Below, in pieces: positions 17,872-23,695 of a DNA stretch of 48,747 bases. The stretch is from the NCBI GenBank assembly GCA_964412555.1, contig CAYPPG010000057.1:1-48747 (forward strand), in the 5' to 3' direction. The position numbers were made by a program, and so were the translations under genes. Numbering within the stretch: the first letter of the stretch is position 1; every line of letters starts with the position of its first letter. The notes below the pieces were generated by a model. It saw only the letters and a list, made by a program, of their open reading frames with translations, searched no databases and was not told the origin of the DNA. Source of the stretch: CAYPPG01 sp964412555. Its GTDB lineage: Bacteria > Hinthialibacterota > Hinthialibacteria > Hinthialibacterales > Hinthialibacteraceae.

Positions 17872-18280
17872 CGTCCGGTATCGTGACCTCCTTATCGAAA
17901 ACCATTCGGCTTTTCATGGAATGTTTCAGTATCTTTTCGATCCGTTCTGTGACTTGGGGCAATTCTTCTTCGGAGACATTGGAAAGACGATTCCATATTT
18001 GATACACGATTTTCCCCAATTGACGGATCCAATCCAAGACTTCTTTTTCGGATATTTGTTCCTGATCATAGAGGAACAATAAATTATTAGTTGTAAAACT
18101 GATTTCGACCGATTGAATTCCGGGCGCCAACAGGAAAAAACGTTTGAATGATTCGGCTAAATGCCTTTTCTCTTTTGGGATTTTCGTCATCGCCGGCACG
18201 TGAACTCTCAATCGCCCGGGAAGACGATGGATCACTCTCGGATGCGCCCAATATTGAAACAGCAACGACTGCCAATTCAT
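17858..18280 (-). CDS. HMA2-like small protein of the P-type ATPase operon
   Basis: The start at 18280 forms an ATGA overlap with the stop of the upstream gene, and the product has 140 residues. The frame is open further upstream to 18409, but that part would lie inside the neighbouring gene. It has one HMA2-like domain with H-R-L-P-G-R-L-R (18-25) and 'GIQSVEISFTTNNLLFLYD', and then a helical tail. There is no CxxC and no clear membrane helix. Tight coupling to the ATPase gene (14-base overlap at the other end) suggests a subunit or accessory domain of the pump. Confidence 0.72.
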   Translation of the reverse strand: MNWQSLLFQYWAHPRVIHRLPGRLRVHVPAMTKIPKEKRHLAESFKRFFLLAPGIQSVEISFTTNNLLFLYDQEQISEKEVLDWIRQLGKIVYQIWNRLSNVSEEELPQVTERIEKILKHSMKSRMVFDKEVTIPDDVWP

Positions 18281-18831
18281 TCTTGATTTATTTTTCCTTT
18301 CGGAAAGAAAGACATATATGCCCACCAGAGTAAGGTGTATCCGGCTGAATTCCCGGCTAGAAGTTTGCGGATACCGAATCCGAGAAGTACTAAGGGGATC
18401 GCCGTCCATAAATCAATGATGCCGCCACTTGATTTGTAGACGGCACGATTGGCGGCTTCTCCTGCATTGATAATTTCCTTTCCTACAATCGCTTTTGGGG
18501 GCCGTTCCAGTTCGTTGTCCATTCCGAGAAGCCGGGCGGCCGCCAAGCAAAGGATATCGGCATCGATCTGATCCTGGTCATAACGAATCAGCACGCTTCC
18601 ACTCATGGCATTGACTTCACATGATTCCACTCCATCGATACCGGCGAGTTTTCTTTTTAAGAAAGCAGGCGCTTTTTGGCTTTCCACCAGACGGGGAATC
18701 CGAAACCGCACGCGCCCTGGTAAAAAATGGGCTAGTTCAATGACGCCACCGGGTAGGGGAAGCACGGGTTTTTGATAGGGGCTACGTTTGTGGAACAATG
18801 TCGCTAGAAGTAATCCGGTTATCAAATGCAT
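18277..18831 (-). CDS. HMA2-like membrane protein, first gene of the P-type ATPase operon
   Basis: This 184-residue protein has a short hydrophobic N-terminus, an HMA2-like domain with H-F-L-P-G-R-V-R (35-42) and 'GVESCEVNAMSGSVLIRYDQDQ', and a C-terminal membrane segment ('TAIPLVLLGFGIRKLLAG'). It opens the five-gene row 18831-14518, in which every junction but the last overlaps. A candidate promoter lies 65 bases upstream. Confidence 0.72.
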   Translation of the reverse strand: MHLITGLLLATLFHKRSPYQKPVLPLPGGVIELAHFLPGRVRFRIPRLVESQKAPAFLKRKLAGIDGVESCEVNAMSGSVLIRYDQDQIDADILCLAAARLLGMDNELERPPKAIVGKEIINAGEAANRAVYKSSGGIIDLWTAIPLVLLGFGIRKLLAGNSAGYTLLWWAYMSFFPKGKINQE

Positions 18832-18895
18832 GATCGTTTCACGTCGAAAAGAATTCGGTTTTATGTAAAAATTTTCATGGTGTTAGAAAGACATT

Positions 18896-18923
18896 AGTAT
18901 AAAATTGTACCCTTCATCGGCAA
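18896..18923 (-). promoter_or_regulatory. candidate sigma70 promoter of the metal-ATPase operon
   Basis: On the minus strand TTGCCG (18923-18918) is followed after 16 bases by TATACT (18901-18896), 65 bases before the ATG at 18831. Confidence 0.5.
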
Positions 18924-18974
18924 GATGTCCAGAATACGTCTCTTGAATGAAATGGATTTACGGATTTAACCCCT

Positions 18975-19097
18975 ATGACCATGGACGAGACGAGGGTTGT
19001 CGAGCCGGCCCGGCAGATTTGCCAGACTGGTTTCGATCACGACTGGGATTTCGATAGCTGGGGTACAAATCCCAAACAGGAGGAGAACAACAATTGA
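18975..19097 (+). CDS. possible 40-residue small protein, unassigned
   Basis: An ATG at 18975 opens 40 codons ending in 'DHDWDFDSWGTNPKQEENNN'. The composition (Asp, Trp, Asn, Gln rich, few rare codons) looks coding. There is no Shine-Dalgarno before 18975 or 18981. The frame extends only nine codons further upstream before a stop, so it could also be the remnant of a longer gene. I do not recognise it. Confidence 0.25.
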   Translation: MTMDETRVVEPARQICQTGFDHDWDFDSWGTNPKQEENNN

Positions 19098-19148
19098 GCG
19101 TACGGTATTCGGCACTCCGCATGAAAACCGTAACTCAAAGTGTTATAG

Positions 19149-19173
19149 TATATGGCATATAAATATCCATATA
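19149..19173. promoter_or_regulatory. possible operator upstream of brnT
   Basis: TATATGG (19149-19155) and CCATATA (19167-19173) form a 7-bp inverted repeat about 40 bases before the brnT ATG. A perfect TTGACA lies at 19180-19185, but no good -10 follows at normal spacing. Self-repression by BrnA-type antitoxins is known for the family. Confidence 0.3.
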
Positions 19174-19214
19174 AGTATATTGACAATTAGCCATTTCACA
19201 CTCAAGATAAACGT

Positions 19215-19508
19215 ATGAAAAAGCAATCTGATTTTGAATGGGATCATAATAAGGACCTGTTGAATCAAGAAAAACATGGAATTTCATTTGCTTTGGCCCA
19301 GTTTGCTTTTCTTGATCCAAATCGTGTCATTCTTGAGGACCTTGACCATGGTGATCCTGAAAAACGATTTTATTGCCTCGGCAAAGTCTCAGATGGAGTC
19401 ATGACAGTAAGGTTCACCTATCGGCAAAACAAAATCAGAATTATCGGCGCTGGATATTGGCGGAAAGGCAAAAAAGTATATGAAAGAGAAAATAAAATAT
19501 ACGGATGA
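19215..19508 (+). CDS. brnT: BrnT-family ribonuclease toxin
   Basis: BrnT is a RelE-like ribonuclease toxin that is neutralised by BrnA. The 97-residue protein begins with the family hallmark 'FEWDHNKDLLNQEKHGISFA' (8-27), followed by the usual 'RFYCLGKVSDGVMTVRFTYR' and 'RIIGAGYWRKGKKVYE' strands. Length is typical. The toxin gene comes first and overlaps the antitoxin gene by 29 bases, the usual BrnTA order. The toxin reading frame looks intact. Confidence 0.9.
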   Translation: MKKQSDFEWDHNKDLLNQEKHGISFALAQFAFLDPNRVILEDLDHGDPEKRFYCLGKVSDGVMTVRFTYRQNKIRIIGAGYWRKGKKVYERENKIYG

Positions 19509-19710
19509 GCCATTGGGAAAAGTGAAGGTAATTGCTGACTTTCTTCCTTCACCCGAGCAACTTGCGCTCAAGGATGAAACCGTGAAGGTCACTTTGTCCC
19601 TAAGTAAAACAAGCGTGGATTTTTTTAAGAATGAAGCCAAAAAATACAATACTCAATACCAGAAAATGATACGCAGGTTGCTGGATGAATATACGGCTCA
19701 TCAATTATAG
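19480..19710 (+). CDS. brnA: BrnA-like antitoxin (ribbon-helix-helix)
   Basis: This 76-residue partner of BrnT has a C-terminal half with the ribbon-helix-helix pattern of BrnA/CopG antitoxins: 'KVTLSLSKTSVDFFKNEAKK' followed by 'YQKMIRRLLDEYTAHQL'. The N-terminal part ('VIADFLPSPEQLALKD') is the likely toxin-wrapping segment. The start lies inside brnT, so translation is probably coupled. Confidence 0.85.
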   Translation: MKEKIKYTDEPLGKVKVIADFLPSPEQLALKDETVKVTLSLSKTSVDFFKNEAKKYNTQYQKMIRRLLDEYTAHQL

Positions 19711-19912
19711 GTGATCAGCTCAGGAGGATGGATCGCGTTGTTTGATTCATCGATAAAAATAAGATGTTCAATAGATGGGTCGGAAAAGCGTACTCCATCT
19801 TCTGAAGTGATAAAATGTCTAGAAAATCATTCCCTTGATTGAATTGGGGTTAGGAATTTATCATCCGGAGAGTTTTTGTTGTATATATTGAATAGAGAAG
19901 AATTGAAGAACA

Positions 19913-20923
19913 ATGCATCGAATTGATCCTATCCCTACAATCGATATCATTCCATTTCCTGAAATCACAGAATCAGCACCGGTTGCGCTTCTGTACACGC
20001 AACCGGCTTTCAATGCAGTTAAAGACCTTTTGCATCTTGCCATTACCTGGAAAGCAGAAGTTAACGAAGCGGCAGAGAATCATTGGCGGCAAATTCAGAA
20101 TGATCTGCAAGGCGATATCATTTATGCCGCCGGTGGGGGACTCGCCGTGGATGCGGCGAAATATATTGCTGCACAACGAGATTTGCCTTTGGTTTGCCTG
20201 CCAACCGCGCTATCCGTTGACGCTTTCTTGACGTGGGCTTCCGGTGTGCGTGAAAAGGGATGCGTCAAATATCTGGAAACCAAGGTGCCGGATCGTTTGA
20301 TTATCGACTTTGATGTGCTGTCCGCTGCACCGGAGTCGATCCGGGCAGCGGGGATTTGTGACGTTCTTTCCATCGCCACTGGCTGTTGGGACTGGGAATT
20401 CGCCGAAGAACAAGGTGAAAATCCTTCTTCTATGCGATACATCTCCTATGCCGCTCAAACGGCGCAAGCCATCCTGCAGGGCGCACTCGACTGCGCCGAA
20501 GCCGCCGGGCGTGGAGACAGGGAAGGATTGAAGCAGCTTCTTGACTGCCTCGCTTTGGAAGTTCAACTCTGCAACCTTATCGGCCACTCCCGACCCGAAG
20601 AAGGCAGCGAGCATTATTTTGCCTATGCGGCAGAAAATCTGCGTGGAAAAGGATTGCCGCATGGTGATTTGGTCGGCCCGGGTATTGTCCATATGGCGTC
20701 ATTGCAAGGGCAGAATGTTGTTCCTCTTCGGAGAGCGTTGGAAGCGTGTCATATCCCGCTGGATCGGATCACTCCGGATCAAACAACAGAAATCCTGCGG
20801 CAACTTCCTGAATATTGCCGTGCTCATCGATTGCCTTTTGGGATTGCGCATACTTTGTTGAACAAGAAGTGGTCTTATCAACCCAAGGATAATTTGACTA
20901 TGAATTATGTACATCCTGAATAA
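19913..20923 (+). CDS. sn-glycerol-1-phosphate dehydrogenase family protein (AraM/EgsA-like)
   Basis: This family reduces dihydroxyacetone phosphate to sn-glycerol-1-phosphate with NAD(P)H, the backbone of archaeal lipids; bacterial AraM supplies it for heptaprenylglyceryl lipids. The 336-residue protein has the nucleotide-binding 'AAGGGLAVDAAKYIA' (72-86) and 'LPTALSVDAFLTWAS' (97-110). The expected metal ligands are Asp150 ('AAGICDVLS'), His234 ('RPEEGSEHYFAY') and His250 ('GLPHGDLVG'). It is slightly shorter than the usual 350-390. It stands alone; no prenyltransferase such as PcrB is in the window. A polyol or glycerol dehydrogenase of the same superfamily is the alternative, but the S/RPEEGSEH block favours the G1P group. 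Confidence 0.82.
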   Translation: MHRIDPIPTIDIIPFPEITESAPVALLYTQPAFNAVKDLLHLAITWKAEVNEAAENHWRQIQNDLQGDIIYAAGGGLAVDAAKYIAAQRDLPLVCLPTALSVDAFLTWASGVREKGCVKYLETKVPDRLIIDFDVLSAAPESIRAAGICDVLSIATGCWDWEFAEEQGENPSSMRYISYAAQTAQAILQGALDCAEAAGRGDREGLKQLLDCLALEVQLCNLIGHSRPEEGSEHYFAYAAENLRGKGLPHGDLVGPGIVHMASLQGQNVVPLRRALEACHIPLDRITPDQTTEILRQLPEYCRAHRLPFGIAHTLLNKKWSYQPKDNLTMNYVHPE

Positions 20924-21030
20924 CCAATAACCGGTCTTGAAAAATCGGGGCGCTCGGAATCGTCCATTAAAAATATATATATTTAGCTTTTTTAAAAATG
21001 AGTGAAATGTCAAGGATTGATAAGCACTAA

Positions 21031-21387
21031 TTATTTACTCAGGCTTAGTTGTTTATCACGTATCGAATCGTCTTCCAGTGGTGCAAAACGGATTTCAATC
21101 CTCTTGTGCAAGGCGGTGGCAATTTTTTGGAGCATTGGTAAAGAATGGCCATCGTAGTTGGCGTCTTCCAAACGAGCAATCGCAGATTGCTGAGTGCCAA
21201 TACGATCCGCCAATTCTTTTTGTGTCAAACCGGATTCTATGCGGGCATCATAAATCATTTTTCCAATAAGTAATTTTGTGTATTCCTCTTCTACTCCTTC
21301 TTGAAAATCGGGATATTTGTCGTACCTCTCGTATAGTGCTTGTACTGCATCTTTTCCTTTCAATTTATTGATCATGGTATATTTCAC
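21031..21387 (-). CDS. higA: XRE-family helix-turn-helix antitoxin (HigA-like)
   Basis: This 118-residue DNA-binding protein has a clear helix-turn-helix, 'GLTQKELADRIGTQQSAIARLE' (about 54-75), followed by 'LPMLQKIATALHKRIEIRF'. Its start overlaps the end of the toxin gene by four bases (ATGA). The toxin-first order and an upstream palindrome fit HigBA-type self-repression. Confidence 0.85.
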   Translation of the reverse strand: MKYTMINKLKGKDAVQALYERYDKYPDFQEGVEEEYTKLLIGKMIYDARIESGLTQKELADRIGTQQSAIARLEDANYDGHSLPMLQKIATALHKRIEIRFAPLEDDSIRDKQLSLSK

Positions 21388-21758
21388 TCCATAGATAAAT
21401 GATTGTCCGGTTCAGCTTCAAACTGTTTTTTCCTTTCAATTGCCTTATTGATCTCGATTTCTGGAACTTTTTGTTTTTTTGTCAAACCATGAGACAGAAT
21501 AATTATATTCCGTCCATGGAAAAAGTATAAAATCCGGTATTGTGTGCTCCTCCATTGAAGTCTCAGTTCATAAATGCCTTCTCTCAAATAGTCCGCATAG
21601 GGACGCCTTAATTCATATCCATAAGTTTTGAGCAATCGAATTCTAGCAATACATTTCTCGACAGTTTTTTTACTGTGTTTTTCAATTTCATCAAGCCACT
21701 CAAAAAGTGGAACACTTCCGTCTTTTTCTTTATAGTAATAAATTTCCGATTCAGGCAT
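21384..21758 (-). CDS. higB: HigB-like toxin (phage-derived Gp49-like / RelE superfamily)
   Basis: This 124-residue protein is of the Gp49-like group (PF05973), which cleave mRNA at the ribosome. The signature runs 'GIYELRLQWRSTQYRILYF', then 'HGLTKKQKVPEIEINKAIER', with the conserved Arg, Tyr and Lys pattern. I chose the ATG at 21758 (AAGG six bases upstream) rather than the TTG one codon earlier. It is followed by higA with a four-base overlap, and the frame looks intact. Confidence 0.87.
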   Translation of the reverse strand: MPESEIYYYKEKDGSVPLFEWLDEIEKHSKKTVEKCIARIRLLKTYGYELRRPYADYLREGIYELRLQWRSTQYRILYFFHGRNIIILSHGLTKKQKVPEIEINKAIERKKQFEAEPDNHLSME

Positions 21759-21773
21759 CAAGGACCTTACACA

Positions 21774-21802
21774 ATTATCACATATGTGTGATAGTATGTC
21801 AA
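21774..21802 (-). promoter_or_regulatory. higBA promoter with overlapping operator
   Basis: On the minus strand TTGACA (21802-21797) and GATAAT (21779-21774) are 17 bases apart, close to the sigma70 consensus. The palindrome TATCACATATGTGTGATA (21776-21793) covers the spacer and most of the -10. A repressor bound there would block RNA polymerase, as expected for antitoxin autoregulation. Confidence 0.72.
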
Positions 21803-21857
21803 CAAATCTATCCGTTTCAATTATACCAAAAAGAATTTATATCATACCATTGTACGT

Positions 21858-21882
21858 AAAAAGGGCACAAAACCTGTGCCCC
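21858..21882 (-). terminator. rho-independent terminator of the apr-qmo operon
   Basis: On the minus strand GGGCAC-AGGTTTT-GTGCCC (stem bases 21881-21876 and 21868-21863) is followed by TTTTT, 37 bases past the qmoC stop. It separates the operon from higBA. Confidence 0.8.
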
Positions 21883-21918
21883 TTACATATACTTATGTTA
21901 AAGTTATAGAGATATGCT

Positions 21919-23163
21919 CTACGCCGCTTCCGCCGTCGCCGGCGCTTCTTGTGGTTCCTCTTTCACTGGCTGCGCCGCACTCACGCATTTCGATTTGTAA
22001 TAGAAAATCGCCAGCGTGCGATAGAGGATATGGGCGAACTTCGAATAGGGGAAATACCCGATCATGCATAATATCAGGACTAAATGTACGAAATAAACCG
22101 GGTACGCGATATTGGGGGTATTCGTAAGGCGAAAGACTTGCGTCAGAATCCCCGAAACCGCCAGACCGAACATGATCCAGATAAAAAGCCAATCGTTGTA
22201 CTTGCTCTTACCTGATTTTTCTTCATCCGTGAAACGGTCATACAACATCCAGCCGGTTCCGATCAGGAAGGCGATGGCGCCGAGATTGCCCAGGATTTTG
22301 ATGGGGTGTACCTGCGACATCGGGAGTTCCAATCCGAAAAGGTAAATGCCGAAAAAGACCGCCGTCGTCGTGATGAATAGGGCGATAAAACCGTAAAATG
22401 TCAATAAATGCGAATAGAAGCGCGGATTGGCTTTCTCACATTCGTTGAATTGGGTGTGGCCGGCGATTTCCTGAAACGTCGCAACCAAACCGGGGCCGAA
22501 TCCCATCGCACCTTCTTTCAGTGGTTTACGAGGTCCATCGTGCAATGCATTCCAGAAATTCATTCCACCCTTTACCGCTCCAACTATAGCGAGAAGCGAG
22601 AACAAGATGAACATCGGATCGAGATAATGGTGGGGGAAGAATTTCTTATAGACGATCTCGCCTTCGGGAATCGCCAAGTGTCCGGTTATTCCCAGAACTG
22701 CCAGCAAGATCACTGCCGGGATGGCAAAAACCAGTGGCAAGAATTTCTTTTCGAACAGTAGCCTACCCATAAAACTCGGAAAGGCAAAATGTTTATAGGC
22801 CACCGCGCGAATCGAAGCCAATATGTCTCCCGGATTTCCTTCCCGCGGGCAAATCACGGAACAGTCGTTGCACTGATGGCACAGCCAGACATCCGGGTCT
22901 TTCAAAAGCTGATCCTTCAGTCCCCACATTGCCCACACCATCTCTTTGCGTGGAAACGGATTGTCATCAGGTGAGATCGGGCAGGTGCCGGAGCACGTCG
23001 CGCACTGATAACACTTTTTGAAGGTTTCCCCACCGAGGCGGGATATCTCGTCAATAAATTCCAAATCCGGTTCAATTACCAAGCCTTTCAGGTGATCTTC
23101 CGGAAGGGCTTCTACGGTTGAACAGGTTTCACAAGTTTGTTTTTCAGTATTTTCTGCGGTCAT
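21919..23163 (-). CDS. qmoC: QmoC, quinone-interacting membrane-bound oxidoreductase subunit C
   Basis: QmoC is the membrane subunit that exchanges electrons between the quinone pool and QmoAB, and so with AprBA. The N-terminal 110 residues hold two [4Fe-4S] ferredoxin motifs, Cys51-54-57-61 and Cys95-98-101-105, as in HdrC. From about residue 130 the chain is a cytochrome-b-like HdrE/NarI-type domain of about six helices ('VFAIPAVILLAVLGITGH', 'IALFITTTAVFFGIYLF', 'WLFIWIMFGLAVSGIL') with scattered His for haem. The HdrC-HdrE fusion and length (414) are normal. GAGGGA precedes the ATG. Unusually, 532 bases with a tandem repeat array and an assembly gap separate it from qmoB. Confidence 0.95.
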   Translation of the reverse strand: MTAENTEKQTCETCSTVEALPEDHLKGLVIEPDLEFIDEISRLGGETFKKCYQCATCSGTCPISPDDNPFPRKEMVWAMWGLKDQLLKDPDVWLCHQCNDCSVICPREGNPGDILASIRAVAYKHFAFPSFMGRLLFEKKFLPLVFAIPAVILLAVLGITGHLAIPEGEIVYKKFFPHHYLDPMFILFSLLAIVGAVKGGMNFWNALHDGPRKPLKEGAMGFGPGLVATFQEIAGHTQFNECEKANPRFYSHLLTFYGFIALFITTTAVFFGIYLFGLELPMSQVHPIKILGNLGAIAFLIGTGWMLYDRFTDEEKSGKSKYNDWLFIWIMFGLAVSGILTQVFRLTNTPNIAYPVYFVHLVLILCMIGYFPYSKFAHILYRTLAIFYYKSKCVSAAQPVKEEPQEAPATAEAA

Positions 23164-23293
23164 CGTTATCCCTCATTTGGTACTATCAAGGTGATTTCTC
23201 TAATGTTGAATTAAGGTTTCTTTCGCCCTTACAGGGCTTACTATCTTTGATTCTTTTCGTACCCAGGGCGTTGCCCGTGGGCTATCTTCTTAC

Positions 23294-23675
23294 ACCCCGT
23301 TGGGGTTAAACACTTTGTTCTTTCAACGTTCACCCCGTTGGGGTTAAACACTTTGTTCTTTCAACGTTCACCCCGTTGGGGTTAANNNNNNNNNNNNNNN
23401 NNNNNNNNNNNNNNNNNNNNNNNNNNNNNNNNNNNNNNNNNNNNNNNNNNNNNNNNNNNNNNNNNNNNNNNNNNNNNNNNNNNNNACACTTTGTTCTTTC
23501 AACGTTCACCCCGTTGGGATTAAACGCTTTGGTTTTTCAACATCCACCCCGTTGGAGTTAAACACTTTGGTTTTTCAACATTCACTCCGTTGGGGTTAAA
23601 CACTATGATCTTATGACGTCCACTCCTTTAGGATTAAGGACTTTGATCTTTTCACTTCTACTCCATTTAAATGGC
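23294..23675. repeat. 38-bp tandem repeat array with assembly gap
   Basis: Units begin at 23310 and 23348, then after the N run at 23486, 23524, 23562, 23600 and 23638, always 38 bases apart. Each carries ACACTTTG near its start and CACCCCGTTGGGGTTAA at its end, where CCCC-GTT-GGGG makes a small hairpin. Units beside the gap are identical or nearly so, and units towards qmoB become steadily more degenerate. The N run begins and ends exactly on unit boundaries. There are no spacers between units. Confidence 0.9.
23386..23485. other. assembly gap (100 N)
   Basis: Exactly 100 N occur inside the 38-bp array. The round number is a placeholder, so the true array length is unknown. Confidence 0.95.
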
Positions 23676-23695
23676 GATTGATCATTGATTACAAT

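Larger units (their letters stand above)
18832..19214. other. divergent intergenic region between the metal-ATPase and BrnT/BrnA operons
   Basis: This 383-base gap holds the candidate minus-strand promoter at 18896-18923, an unassigned 40-codon frame at 18975-19097, and an inverted repeat at 19149-19173 just before brnT. I see no other structure. Confidence 0.6.
23164..23695. other. repeat-filled gap between qmoB and qmoC
   Basis: I see no gene in this interval. The part next to qmoC holds a 'CCCAGGGCGTTGCCCGTGGG' type palindrome (about 23260-23281). The rest is the 38-bp tandem array, interrupted by 100 N. Confidence 0.7.

Noticed and set aside
23294..23675. 38-bp direct repeats as a CRISPR array
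   Set aside because: The units follow each other with no spacer and differ only by scattered substitutions. There are no cas genes nearby.
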